From contig CAKVAO010000001.1 of assembly GCA_934725355.1 (NCBI GenBank), positions 123,619 to 187,618 on the forward strand: a DNA stretch of 64,000 bases, written 5' to 3'. Position numbers and translations under genes: made by a program. This DNA comes from an uncultured Candidatus Saccharibacteria bacterium. Its GTDB lineage: Bacteria; Patescibacteriota; Saccharimonadia; Saccharimonadales; Saccharimonadaceae. This document shows, piece by piece, positions 1 through 8,731 of this stretch (position 1 is the first letter of the stretch; every line of letters starts with the position of its first letter). The notes below the pieces were generated by a model. That model searched no databases. It worked only from the letters and a program-made list of their open reading frames with translations, and was not told the DNA's origin.

Positions 1-134
1 AAAAAGATTGGAGTAATATTGATGATAATAAAGTTGCTCTTGTAAATATAGTATATTCTGACGATAACCCAAGTAATGACTATGTCGAGAGCTTGTTGAA
101 CAGTGACGACATAAAGATAGAGTTTGAAAACTAA
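1..134 (+). CDS. C-terminal end of an unidentified protein (partial)
   Basis: The frame beginning at base 3 is open from the window edge to a TAA at 132-134 and gives about 43 residues, rich in Asp, Asn and Ser and ending in IKIEFEN. It is followed directly by a hairpin terminator, which supports a real gene end. No domain is recognisable in so short a piece. Confidence 0.5.
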   Translation, partial: KDWSNIDDNKVALVNIVYSDDNPSNDYVESLLNSDDIKIEFEN

Positions 135-157
135 TTATAGTAATTAATAGAGCGGGA

Positions 158-180
158 TAAAGCGAGCTAGTCTCGCTTTA
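158..180 (+). terminator. Hairpin terminator after the partial gene
   Basis: A 9-bp perfect stem (TAAAGCGAG / CTCGCTTTA) with a 5-nt loop, followed by TTAATTT. It separates the upstream partial gene from the operon starting at 234. Confidence 0.7.
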
Positions 181-203
181 TTAATTTGGCTGATTTATGC
201 TAA

Positions 204-209
204 TATAAT
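204..209 (+). promoter_or_regulatory. -10 element for the cell-wall operon
   Basis: TATAAT lies in the context TGCTAATATAAT, about 24 nt before the ATG at 234. This leaves room for a short leader carrying the GGTAGGTGG ribosome-binding site. Confidence 0.5.
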
Positions 210-233
210 AAACATAGAATCAAGGGTAGGTGG

Positions 234-3200
234 ATGCCAAAGTTAAAGAATCGTCGGTCGGAAGTAGCAGATCAAATTATACAACAATACGTCCGCAACA
301 GTCAGGGCGTTGATTCAGTGGGTCTACCTAATAAAAAATACATCAGTCAGAGACCGCAATATGCTGAAGATAACACTGAAGATTATGCTGATGATGCAGA
401 CGATGACTTTAGTCAAATTCAGGATTATTCAGATAATGACAAAGATTACAGTAGTCCAACTGATCAATCAGCTGGCGCCAATAGCGACCTTCAGAATGCT
501 GAACAACAGAGTAGTACTAACCAGGCGCAAGCTAACGATGCGCAAGATGGACGGGATAACGATGGCGCTAGCCGTGCTCAGCGCCAGACTAGCCGTCAGG
601 AAAATGCTGTAAATTATCGTGGTGGCAACGCAAAAAGCAAGGCTGGTGGCGGTATCAAAGGAGCTATCAGTCGTAAAGTTGGTACGTGGATATTATGCGC
701 CTGTGCGACAGCTATCATTGGTCTAGGTGCCGGCGGTGCGACTAGTGCTTCATTACTGCTACAGAGTATCGTTCAGCGTATTGACAATAGCATACTAAAC
801 GTAGGTGATTGGGCGTCAGATTGGCACAGTCGTAGAGTCCTCAAGAGTGCATTAAAATCAATGCGGGGCTGTAAGAGCTCTGTGTTTAAGGCCTGTGACC
901 GCTTCAAACCTATGAGCGAACGCCAGCAGAAGAAATTCAAGCAAAACGGCTGGAAAATGTATGATTCTAATGGCCAACAAATTGCCGCGGATAAAATTAG
1001 TGGCAAGCAGCAGGTTGCTTATCTAGAACCACCTGATGATATTGAGTTACCAGAAAAGGTTAAGGCAGCCGGTGGTAAAGAGCTGTCACTAAAGGATCTC
1101 AACGGCAAAAAGGTACTTGACGCCGATACGATAATTGGTGCCATGGACAATAGTGCGTCGCTTCGCAAGGGGATGACAGGTGTTTATAACCCGCGCTTCG
1201 GTAGTTTTTCTGACAGTAGATTCATGAAATTCATGAAAAAGTTTAGACTCAAGAAGCATTCTAGCGTTGATGCCGATACGCCCAAAGAGATGGATGAGCA
1301 GCTGAAGAAAACGGTTGATGATGATAATAACAAAGCACAAGATGCCAGCAATGATAAAGTTGTTGAGTGCTCGGGCTCAAAGGGTAAGTATTGTATAGAA
1401 GGTAGCGACGAACCCATTATAGATAAAGATGGTAAAGAAATTACGAATAAAGGCGATGCCGAGAAAATTGTTAAAGATGGTAATGATGCGTTCAATGCAA
1501 AGAAAAAGACCAATCCTAGCGACGATTTGGAGGCTACCAAAAATCACATTTCCGATAAAGGACTTGCTAATAAAGTATCGAAGTGGTTTTCTGTTGGCGA
1601 CGCGGCAACTTATTACTGTTCGCTATACAACGGTGCACGTGGCGTCAGCACGGCTATAAAAATGTTTAAATCACTTAAGATGGTAGCTTTTGCCTGGCAA
1701 TTTTTGACGACAGCTTCAGCGATTATGGCGGGCAAGGCTACTGCTGAACAAGTGCAATATCTTGCCGATAAATTAACCACAGTTACTAAATATGATAATA
1801 CTAACGCGATTGCACAGGGTTCCGGTATGGATGCTGCTAATATGAAGTATGCTTTGTATCAAGAAAAGAGTGACCCGACTGAATCCTCGATGGATTTTAA
1901 GGCGTCGTTAACGCAAGACGATCCAATCGGTCTATTTATCACTGTTATGAAAGGCGCCGTGGCACTTGTTCCTGGTCTTAATGGTGATCCAGGCTTATTC
2001 TGCGATAAATGGATGTCTTCAAGTGTGCAGACTGGCTTACTAATTACAGGCATTGCGATGACAGCATGGTCTTTTGTTCCTGGCGCTGGTTGGACTACTA
2101 ACCTAATGAAAAAAGCGGTAGAAACGATGACGGAGGAGGGCCTTAAACGTACTTTGGTGAAAAATCTTGGAAAACAACTGGTCAAGGCTGCTTGGAATGG
2201 TATTAAGAAAAACAGTAAGACGCTGCTGGGTATGGCAGCGGGTCTTGGTGTTGACATGGCTGTTGATAGAATTACTGAAATAATACCGACGATGATTACT
2301 AATGCTATGGTAGGAGGTATTACAGATGGTCTGGTGGGCGAGAGAGCGGGTGATGCTTTAGCTACTGGTTACGACGAAATGTTTTCTAAGTCGTTTAAAA
2401 ATCGAGGCGGTGCACCGTTAAGTACTAACGATGCTAAGGCGTATAAGGTTAAGATCGAGGAACGTGCCTTGGCCTATGCTGAGCAAGAGCGTGTCGGTGC
2501 TAAATGGTATGACATTTATAATCCATATACAGCACTCGGCTCGGTTACTAGCGAGCTGGCGATTAATATGAGCGGTGCTTTAAATAGTCCATCTATGTTT
2601 ATCAAGAAAGTAGCAAACGTTGTTAATCGTGGCTACGCCAGTATTAAGAATCCGTTGACTGCAAAAGCAGAAGATGCAACGTTCTATCAATGTGCCGACC
2701 CAGATTATACTAGTCTAGGCTTGGCTTGTGATAATAACGGTACATTAGTATACGGGCAAACTAAAACGTATGACCTAGAAGAACTAATTCCAGAATTGTA
2801 CTCGAAGGATTTAATCGATGAGGAGGGTAATCCAAAGGGCAACTTCCTAACATTCGAGAAAGAGTGTATAGAGTCTGACTATACACCAGGAACATATCGT
2901 AGCTCTGATAAATCAATTGCTGGTAGCCGGGGCGAGAACTGTATTAACGGTGCTACTTGGCCTATTGGGTCGGGTGGTAATACAATTGATGTAAGTAAAC
3001 TCTATGATTATTATCAAGATCTTCAATCACAAAATGCTATGGATAACGAGCCGAATGGCGACGGTGATAGCGATAGTTCTGCTGATATATCGACTGCAGG
3101 CAGCCAAGATCCTACGGTTTATCAAGACAAATTCTTGAGTGAGCACCCGAACGGATGCTCTGTGGGCTATTGCACTAGCTATAACGGTTGTACTACGATA

Positions 3201-3548
3201 TCAGCTTGGTTTATATCAGAGCACACCTCATTAAAATACGGCCATGGCAATGGAAATCAAGTCGTGGATCAGTTAGTGGCAGCAAACCCAGATAAGAATC
3301 TGCAGATAACAAATAAACCAACTAAAGTTCCGGCGATATTTAGTTCGAATCCACCAGGTCTTAACGCTGCTGATGCGGTCAACGGGCATACTGGATTAGT
3401 GACAGCGATCAACGAAGACGGAACAATACAAACGCTCGAGGCAGGTGCGAAAATGGCTGGAAAGATGCATACGCAGACATTCACGCATAAGCCTTCTGAC
3501 TACGCTACAGCTACGAAATTCGTGTATGTAGGAGACTATTTGAAATGA
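234..3548 (+). CDS. Large membrane protein with C-terminal CHAP-like peptidoglycan hydrolase domain
   Basis: This 1104-residue protein starts with a charged, low-complexity region of about 140 residues and then has a hydrophobic segment near 148-170. Further hydrophobic stretches lie near 482-500, 565-582, 600-618 and 663-676, so it is probably polytopic. The last 130 residues resemble a CHAP amidase/endopeptidase: the nucleophile would be Cys986 in YNGCTTISAWF and the His would be His1052 in NGHTGLVTAI. A GGTAGGTGG ribosome-binding site precedes the ATG. The stop overlaps the next gene's start by 4 bp, so it heads a four-gene operon. Inference: a secretion- or attachment-linked wall hydrolase. 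The polytopic middle could be a VirB6-like channel part of a type IV secretion system, but no diagnostic motif is visible. Confidence 0.6.
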   Translation: MPKLKNRRSEVADQIIQQYVRNSQGVDSVGLPNKKYISQRPQYAEDNTEDYADDADDDFSQIQDYSDNDKDYSSPTDQSAGANSDLQNAEQQSSTNQAQANDAQDGRDNDGASRAQRQTSRQENAVNYRGGNAKSKAGGGIKGAISRKVGTWILCACATAIIGLGAGGATSASLLLQSIVQRIDNSILNVGDWASDWHSRRVLKSALKSMRGCKSSVFKACDRFKPMSERQQKKFKQNGWKMYDSNGQQIAADKISGKQQVAYLEPPDDIELPEKVKAAGGKELSLKDLNGKKVLDADTIIGAMDNSASLRKGMTGVYNPRFGSFSDSRFMKFMKKFRLKKHSSVDADTPKEMDEQLKKTVDDDNNKAQDASNDKVVECSGSKGKYCIEGSDEPIIDKDGKEITNKGDAEKIVKDGNDAFNAKKKTNPSDDLEATKNHISDKGLANKVSKWFSVGDAATYYCSLYNGARGVSTAIKMFKSLKMVAFAWQFLTTASAIMAGKATAEQVQYLADKLTTVTKYDNTNAIAQGSGMDAANMKYALYQEKSDPTESSMDFKASLTQDDPIGLFITVMKGAVALVPGLNGDPGLFCDKWMSSSVQTGLLITGIAMTAWSFVPGAGWTTNLMKKAVETMTEEGLKRTLVKNLGKQLVKAAWNGIKKNSKTLLGMAAGLGVDMAVDRITEIIPTMITNAMVGGITDGLVGERAGDALATGYDEMFSKSFKNRGGAPLSTNDAKAYKVKIEERALAYAEQERVGAKWYDIYNPYTALGSVTSELAINMSGALNSPSMFIKKVANVVNRGYASIKNPLTAKAEDATFYQCADPDYTSLGLACDNNGTLVYGQTKTYDLEELIPELYSKDLIDEEGNPKGNFLTFEKECIESDYTPGTYRSSDKSIAGSRGENCINGATWPIGSGGNTIDVSKLYDYYQDLQSQNAMDNEPNGDGDSDSSADISTAGSQDPTVYQDKFLSEHPNGCSVGYCTSYNGCTTISAWFISEHTSLKYGHGNGNQVVDQLVAANPDKNLQITNKPTKVPAIFSSNPPGLNAADAVNGHTGLVTAINEDGTIQTLEAGAKMAGKMHTQTFTHKPSDYATATKFVYVGDYLK

Positions 3549-4150
3549 TGACACAAGAGAGTTTTTGGAAAAATCATAAAAAATTGATCATTGTGGTTGC
3601 CGTCTACTTGCTGATTATGTTAGGCGGAGTAGCACTGGTATTAAGTAGTCGAGCGAGCAAGACGTCTAACAATCAATCCACGAACACATCAACAGATAGC
3701 TCGTCAGATACTGACATGCAGGATAAAGGATATAACGATGGCACGACCTACACGGATAGTTCAGTAGTTTCTTCTACAGTTGTCAACGTTAAGGATATAT
3801 CTAGCGTTATTAAAAACGTTTCTAGTAGTGAATTGGCGACTCTGAACGATCAGATTAATATAACAGTATCTAGCAATGCACCAAATAAGGGCAGTGTGAC
3901 AGGTGAGATACGCGAAGGTAGCTATAAGCAGGAATATAACGAGGCGACGTCGGTGTATACTACTACATTTATGCTGGATATACCGAAGCTAAAGCAATCA
4001 TACTATGTAACTGATTTATATTCGCCACTTCCACAATCACAAAGTAAGCTGTATGACTACACGCAGTTGGTGCAATGTCCAACAAAGGATCAGCTAAAGT
4101 ATGGCGAATTCCAGTGTACCGATCGCATTAAGAAAGAGAGGGGTGAGTAG
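3545..4150 (+). CDS. Single-pass membrane protein, operon partner of the CHAP protein
   Basis: The 201-residue protein has one N-terminal transmembrane helix at about residues 14-34. A Ser/Thr/Asn/Asp-rich linker of about 35 residues follows, then an extracytoplasmic domain of roughly 130 residues containing two cysteines (VQCPTKD and FQCTDR) that could pair. I do not recognise the family. It starts inside the stop of the previous gene (ATGA-type overlap) and ends 2 bp before the next, so the three should be translated together. The topology would fit a VirB8-like or accessory assembly subunit, but that rests on layout alone. Confidence 0.6.
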   Translation: MMTQESFWKNHKKLIIVVAVYLLIMLGGVALVLSSRASKTSNNQSTNTSTDSSSDTDMQDKGYNDGTTYTDSSVVSSTVVNVKDISSVIKNVSSSELATLNDQINITVSSNAPNKGSVTGEIREGSYKQEYNEATSVYTTTFMLDIPKLKQSYYVTDLYSPLPQSQSKLYDYTQLVQCPTKDQLKYGEFQCTDRIKKERGE

Positions 4151-4152
4151 TA

Positions 4153-5634
4153 ATGAAGGTCAAATATGCTGTCAGTCGGCTTTTATATGGATGTCTCGTT
4201 GTCTCTATGATGTTTATGATGGCGGTGTCTAGTGTATCTGGTAATGTCTATGCTACAGAAAAGACTAATGTCTCTGATGATCCTCTGCGTTGGACGAATA
4301 ATGACTTCTACTCGGCTAACAATATAAATTACTACAGCGACTGTGTCTCAAATAAAGATGATAGCGATAGTTCGTCGTCAGGTGGTAATAGTGGGCAGAA
4401 ATATACCGCCGATCAGGTGAAGAAATTTGCGGAGTTTTCAGTCGGTGCACTATTTGGCGTATCGGATGACCAGGCTGAAAAATGGTTTTTAAAAAGTGGC
4501 ACAGCAGTCATATCGAGATACGGACTAAATTCGGGCAACATAAATCAGGTAACTAAGGCGGTAAGGTCGCAGGGCGTGTCGCCAGCATTCTTCTACGCGT
4601 ATACAGTTAATGAAGGCGGTGGCGCAGGCGGCTTTATTAACCACTATGCGGCGGGCTCTATGCCTGGTACAGCGGTTGAAGATGCCAAAATGGATGCGAA
4701 GTATTTGCATGATACATCTAGAAGCAGTACATTTGCACCGGCAAACGGAGGTGGTATAAATATACCGAGCGATAATATAGCAGTGGTTAAAAAGTTTTTG
4801 GATAGCTTGCCGAAGGGCTCAATTGGTAAAGTGTATATAGTCGCTACTTCGGCGGCTACTGACGAAATGGCGTCGTATTTAGGCAAATCCAAGGTTGGAA
4901 ATTATGGTAATCCGCTGGCTGGTTCGATGTCGGCTATTGCCGCGATGGGCGGCGACCCTCTGACTCCAGGTGAGGATATATCTGAAGGATTATCGGACAG
5001 TGGGTCGGATAGTAGTGATAGTAACGAAGAATGCAATACAGAGAGTGCCGATAATCCGAACATTGATGGTTATGTATTTCCGTATGCATTACCATCTGGT
5101 AAGACTAAACAATCTGATTTGACATCTTGGTACGGAGTGAGTCCGTCGGGTATGACTAAGCACCCTGGTGGAGATTTATGCGATGCCAAGCTAGCCGAGC
5201 AGGGTCAGTGTCACCATGGGCCATTCCCAGATCCAGCAATTGACTTCACAGTAAATGAATCATACATGCAGGGAACAGCGTATCAACCAAAGGGCGAAAA
5301 ATACTTAGCTATTCATAGCGGTACAATTAAAAGCATTTCAATGCGCCATGGCAATCCAAATTGCTATGATGTTACGTTGATGGGTGATGACGGTTGGTCG
5401 TACTGGTATGGGCACGGTGGTAATTGGGCAATAAGTAACTTAAAAGAGGGGCAAACTGTTAAGGCTGGCGACCAGATTAACGTAATGGGCGTAGCCGCTT
5501 GCGCGGATAATACTTCACCGCACGAGCATATCGATCGCGGCTCGCCTAAGGGTGCGCAAGGGGGTATTGAAGGTCAACGCGATAAAGGTATGCCTAGTCT
5601 AATGAATAAGTTGTTTAAAACATTGCCGGAGTAA
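4153..5634 (+). CDS. Secreted two-domain cell-wall hydrolase (lysozyme-like plus M23-like)
   Basis: The 493-residue protein begins with a signal peptide (hydrophobic core in residues 8-30, cleavage likely after VYA). Residues about 80-240 resemble lysozyme-like/glucosaminidase domains, with a candidate catalytic Glu in AYTVNEGGGAGGF. A Ser/Asp-rich linker follows. Residues about 300-480 look like an M23 LytM endopeptidase: an H-x(n)-D site in HHGPFPDPAIDFTV, a conserved His in YWYGHGG and the HxH pair in SPHEHIDRG, which would bind zinc. A glycan-cutting and a peptide-cutting domain in one protein fits local opening of the wall. It lies mid-operon beside another wall hydrolase. The target may be its own wall or that of an actinobacterial host. 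Confidence 0.7.
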   Translation: MKVKYAVSRLLYGCLVVSMMFMMAVSSVSGNVYATEKTNVSDDPLRWTNNDFYSANNINYYSDCVSNKDDSDSSSSGGNSGQKYTADQVKKFAEFSVGALFGVSDDQAEKWFLKSGTAVISRYGLNSGNINQVTKAVRSQGVSPAFFYAYTVNEGGGAGGFINHYAAGSMPGTAVEDAKMDAKYLHDTSRSSTFAPANGGGINIPSDNIAVVKKFLDSLPKGSIGKVYIVATSAATDEMASYLGKSKVGNYGNPLAGSMSAIAAMGGDPLTPGEDISEGLSDSGSDSSDSNEECNTESADNPNIDGYVFPYALPSGKTKQSDLTSWYGVSPSGMTKHPGGDLCDAKLAEQGQCHHGPFPDPAIDFTVNESYMQGTAYQPKGEKYLAIHSGTIKSISMRHGNPNCYDVTLMGDDGWSYWYGHGGNWAISNLKEGQTVKAGDQINVMGVAACADNTSPHEHIDRGSPKGAQGGIEGQRDKGMPSLMNKLFKTLPE

Positions 5635-5638
5635 ATAG

Positions 5639-6211
5639 ATGCAGAATTTAACTAAGAATCAGAAACTAATTTTAATCGGGGCTATAGTCCTAGGTGTAAT
5701 TGCAATAGTGGCGGTTGTATTGCTATTAGCTAATCATGCTAACAACAATAAAAATAACAGCAAAAATGGTGCGATTAAGCTAGATCAGACCACTAAAAAC
5801 AGTGCGCATGAAGGCAATACGGTGAAGCCCGAGGAAACTAATGATTTAACTATTTTCAACTATACAGTAGCAGACAGTAAAATTGGCAGTACAGATGCAC
5901 GAAATGCTATGCTTCGTGCGGTACAGCGTTCACTAGTCTTGGATAAGTCCACCAAAGATGGCGTGCCGGTTGATCAGGTGTATAATGTTAGACCTGACTC
6001 TGATAACTTCACAGTCTATCCCACTGTGGACAGTGGTGGTTACTTTGAGGGTAAGATCGATGAATCATCAATCAAAGACGAAGGATATTGGATCTGCTCG
6101 TTTGATATTAATATCAGCAAGGGCAACACTAAGCACAAGAAGGTGCACGTTAGAGTAGATAATACGGGTAGTCAGCGTGATTTTACCTCCGTGGAAGTTA
6201 CTCTGTTATAG
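5639..6211 (+). CDS. Single-pass membrane protein, last gene of the cell-wall operon
   Basis: The 190-residue protein has a single N-terminal transmembrane helix at about residues 9-31, an Asn/Lys-rich linker and an extracytoplasmic domain of about 130 residues. The domain is recognised by no motif I know. Its start lies 4 bp after the preceding stop, so it belongs to the same transcript. Its layout matches the 201-residue protein at 3545-4150, suggesting both present small soluble domains outside the membrane near the two hydrolases. Confidence 0.6.
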   Translation: MQNLTKNQKLILIGAIVLGVIAIVAVVLLLANHANNNKNNSKNGAIKLDQTTKNSAHEGNTVKPEETNDLTIFNYTVADSKIGSTDARNAMLRAVQRSLVLDKSTKDGVPVDQVYNVRPDSDNFTVYPTVDSGGYFEGKIDESSIKDEGYWICSFDINISKGNTKHKKVHVRVDNTGSQRDFTSVEVTLL

Positions 6212-6219
6212 CTAGTTAA

Positions 6220-6235
6220 TACAACATGCTATAAT
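6220..6235 (+). promoter_or_regulatory. glf promoter box shared with glfT2
   Basis: TACAACATGCTATAAT contains an extended -10 (TGCTATAAT). The same 16 bases occur in front of the galactofuranosyltransferase gene at 10296-10311. A leader with AGGAGG at 6250-6255 follows. Confidence 0.65.
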
Positions 6236-6259
6236 ATAGCTATAAAAGCAGGAGGATAG

Positions 6260-7474
6260 ATGGAGAATAAACCAGATGTACTAGTAGTGGGCGCAGGAAT
6301 TTTTGGGCTAACAATTGCTGAGAGACTGGCCACACAGAAAGGTAAGCATGTCTTAGTGATCGATAACCGTAATCACATTGGCGGTAATGCTTACTCAGAG
6401 TTTGATAAAGAAACCGGTATTGAGTGTCACAAATATGGCGCACACCTGTTCCATACATCAGACGAGGAGGTTTGGCAATACGTTAACAAGTTTACTGAAT
6501 TTACCAACTACGTTCACCGTGTTTATGCTACACATAAGCGCGAAGGCGCCGATCGGCCAGAAGTCTTTCCGATGCCTGTGAACCTAGGTACGATTAATCA
6601 GTTCTTCCACGCCAACTATACACCAGACGAGGCTAAAGAGCTGATCAAAAAGCAGTCAGCCAATAATCCTGCTGCGTTAGAACACCGTGAGCCAGAGAAT
6701 TTGGCCGAGCAGGGTATTTCGTTGATTGGCGAGCCACTATTTAATGCCTTTATCAAGAATTACACAGCCAAGCAGTGGCAAACACCTGCCGAAGAACTAT
6801 CGCCATCGATCATCAAGCGCTTGCCGGTGCGCTATACTTACAATAATCGCTACTTCCGCGACAAATACGAAGGTCTACCGAAAGAGGGTTACGAGGCATG
6901 GTTTAAGCGCATGATTGAGGTAGGTAATGCTGGCGACGGTTCGGTAACCGTCAAGCTAAACACCGACTATTTCGAAGATGCAGATATTAAAAAGCTGCGT
7001 GATGAGGGTATAATGACAGTCTATACTGGTCCAATTGATAAATTCTATGACTATCGGTTCGGCGAACTAAAATGGCGTAGTCTAGATCTAAAGAAGGAAG
7101 TGTTAGACACGCACGACTTTCAGGGCTGCCCGGTCATGAATTACAATGACCTAGAGCCAAAATACACCCGCATTCACGAGTTCAAGCATTTCCACCCAGA
7201 GCGTTCTGCAGATCCTGAGAAGTGGCCGGGTTATGCCGATGACTACAACAAGACCGTGATTGTGAAGGAGTATTCTAAGACCTGGCATCGTGGTGATGAG
7301 CCATATTATCCAGTCAATACCGCCGAGGATAAGGTAATTTTAGCTAAGTATAAAGAGCTAGCCAATGCCGACAAGGCCCGCGGTATCTACTTTGGTGGAC
7401 GCTTAGGTGAGTACGCCTACTATGACATGGACAAGACCTTTGCTAGCGCATTAAAACTAGCTAAGGAGCTATAG
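6260..7474 (+). CDS. glf: UDP-galactopyranose mutase
   Basis: The enzyme converts UDP-galactopyranose to UDP-galactofuranose, the donor for galactofuran-containing surface glycans, using reduced FAD. The 404 residues match the family's length. The N-terminus has the FAD-binding GAGIFG motif at residues 11-16 followed by the second FAD motif NHIGGNAYSEFD, then the typical CHKYGAHLFHTS stretch. Near the C-terminus, GIYFGGRLGEYAYYDMDK is the conserved flavin-contact segment. AGGAGG lies 4 nt before the ATG. The matching UDP-Galf-using transferase is encoded 3 kb downstream, and a shared promoter box suggests common control. Confidence 0.96.
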   Translation: MENKPDVLVVGAGIFGLTIAERLATQKGKHVLVIDNRNHIGGNAYSEFDKETGIECHKYGAHLFHTSDEEVWQYVNKFTEFTNYVHRVYATHKREGADRPEVFPMPVNLGTINQFFHANYTPDEAKELIKKQSANNPAALEHREPENLAEQGISLIGEPLFNAFIKNYTAKQWQTPAEELSPSIIKRLPVRYTYNNRYFRDKYEGLPKEGYEAWFKRMIEVGNAGDGSVTVKLNTDYFEDADIKKLRDEGIMTVYTGPIDKFYDYRFGELKWRSLDLKKEVLDTHDFQGCPVMNYNDLEPKYTRIHEFKHFHPERSADPEKWPGYADDYNKTVIVKEYSKTWHRGDEPYYPVNTAEDKVILAKYKELANADKARGIYFGGRLGEYAYYDMDKTFASALKLAKEL

Positions 7475-7491
7475 TCTACCTGACGGCATTT

Positions 7492-7530
7492 AAAAAAGTG
7501 GCACATAATTTGATTTGTGCCACCTTTTTT
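7492..7530 (+). terminator. Terminator after glf
   Basis: AAAAAAGTGGCACA and TGTGCCAC form an 8-bp GC-containing stem, and a run of six T follows the 3' arm after a single CC step. The A-run on the 5' side makes it potentially active in both directions. Confidence 0.85.
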
Positions 7531-7809
7531 ACACTGATTATAGCTGTGCTACTAGTGGTACTGCCGTCGTGGGATGTGGCTTTTATGGACGGTGCGCAAC
7601 TTATTTGGGTGAGGTCAGGCTGCCGAACAAAATGACTAGATACTATACGGCTTTTCTAATAACGCTTTCATGGGTGCGGTGTTTTAGCGGTATAGTAACA
7701 ATATTTGTCGTGATAGCTGCGTTGGGGCTAGACAATCTGACTAGATTACAAAATAACACCAAATTTTGTAATTCGGGCATTGACAGTTACAAAAATCCGA
7801 TATGTAATC
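7531..7809. other. Non-coding stretch before the fic relic, with operator-like inverted repeat
   Basis: No convincing gene is seen. A hydrophobic reading frame runs through it but lacks a start signal and composition typical of a gene. The useful content is an inverted repeat at 7745-7772 and a third half-site at 7787-7796, beside a TTGACA at 7780-7785. Confidence 0.4.
7745..7796. promoter_or_regulatory. Operator-like inverted repeat upstream of the fic relic
   Basis: ATTACAAAAT (7745-7754) and its exact reverse complement ATTTTGTAAT (7763-7772) are separated by 8 nt. A third TTACAAAA half-site lies at 7787-7794, after a -35-like TTGACA at 7780-7785. The layout resembles a repressor site over a promoter. 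Regulator unknown. Confidence 0.4.
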
Positions 7810-8106
7810 ATGAAACAGCCTTTTGACCTCTCGGAGCTACCACTACAGATTGATCTTGCGAAACATATCGGCGTTATATCTACTGCGCTCGAGGCGATAG
7901 CTAGGTACGACGAAGCTCAGAAAAGACCGTTGTCTGAGAATGTAATTAATGACTTGAATCGTATATTACTCAATTCTGTGCGTGGAGCGAATAGAACGCC
8001 CGGTGAATTCAGGGATTGCCAGGTTCATATAGGTAGGCCTGGGGCTACACTAGATGAAGCTAGCTATGTTCCGCCGTTGCAGCTAGAAATACCTCGGCTA
8101 TTCTAA
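7810..8106 (+). pseudogene. Truncated Fic/DOC-family protein (N-terminal relic)
   Basis: Ninety-eight residues match the N-terminal region of Fic proteins: a short helical segment, then the family signature LLNSVRGANRTPGEFR and ASYVPPLQLE. The catalytic Fic core with the HPFxxGNG motif is absent. The frame is cut exactly where a 71-bp fragment of the glfT2-like gene begins (8094), so the last three residues and the stop come from that foreign fragment. Intact Fic proteins AMPylate targets and often act as toxins; this piece cannot. Upstream it retains an operator-like palindrome. Confidence 0.75.
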
Positions 8107-8164
8107 GGATATGTTGACAGTAGCTCGCCACGATCTAGGTACTACGATGGTGTCCGCTGATAAG
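8094..8164 (+). repeat. 71-bp fragment duplicated from the glfT2-like gene
   Basis: This stretch is identical to 10619-10689 except for four C/T differences, same orientation. In the source gene's frame it encodes GYSKDMLTV... and ends in TGT TAA. Two of the four changes are silent and two alter residues (V to A, M to T). It is a dead remnant marking a past duplication or recombination event. Confidence 0.92.
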
Positions 8165-8205
8165 TGTTAACGCATGTGTACTATTGCAAAATACAAAAAA
8201 TATGC

Positions 8206-8211
8206 TATAGT
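8206..8211 (+). promoter_or_regulatory. Extended -10 for the Excalibur-domain gene
   Basis: TGC-TATAGT lies about 53 nt before the ATG at 8265. The leader carries GAGGTGG immediately before the start. Confidence 0.45.
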
Positions 8212-8264
8212 ACAAGTAATTGAGTGGGCATTATTTAAAAACTAATTAAATGTGAGGTGGTGTG

Positions 8265-8678
8265 ATGTCCATTAAATCTGAACGAGGATCAGAAGGTGTA
8301 ATTATTGCCGTAGTGATTATCGTCTTAATCGGTATTTGCATTGTGTCTAATAATAATAGTAATTCTTCTAGCGGCTCATCGACTAGCGACAGCAGCTCAA
8401 GCAGCCTATCTGAGCCAAACTATAGCGATTACAAATCAAAATACGACGAGTCAGACTATTCGTCGAGCTACGACAGCTATGACTACAGTAGTAGATATGA
8501 TAACGAGCCTGCTGATGAGTCAACTACAACCACGTCTAGTAGTAATGTCTATTATGCTAACTGTTCGGCGGCTCGGGCGGCTGGTGCAGCGCCGATCTAT
8601 CGTGGCGAAGCTGGATACCGTGCGCCATTAGATCGCGACAACGATGGTGTGGCCTGCGAACCGTACTATGGTAATTAG
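8265..8678 (+). CDS. Small surface protein with Excalibur calcium-binding domain
   Basis: The 137-residue protein has one N-terminal hydrophobic helix (about residues 10-27), a long Ser/Tyr/Asp-rich linker, and a C-terminal Excalibur domain recognised by YYANCSAARAAG, a pair of cysteines and the calcium-loop-like DRDNDGVACE. Excalibur domains are found on extracellular proteins of Gram-positive bacteria and their phages and are thought to bind calcium. The start is ATG 8265 after an AGGTGG ribosome-binding site; a GTG one codon upstream is possible. It sits alone between two gene relics in an accessory stretch. Confidence 0.8.
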   Translation: MSIKSERGSEGVIIAVVIIVLIGICIVSNNNSNSSSGSSTSDSSSSSLSEPNYSDYKSKYDESDYSSSYDSYDYSSRYDNEPADESTTTTSSSNVYYANCSAARAAGAAPIYRGEAGYRAPLDRDNDGVACEPYYGN

Positions 8679-8731
8679 CCTTAATTGCAAAATGTGTCCG
8701 TTCTACTGTATGGTATTATCAAAGAGATATT

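Noticed and set aside
7515..7826. Hydrophobic 103-codon open frame between glf and the fic relic
   Set aside because: It begins inside the glf terminator, has no ribosome-binding site, overlaps the operator-like palindrome and the fic start, and its composition does not resemble neighbouring genes.
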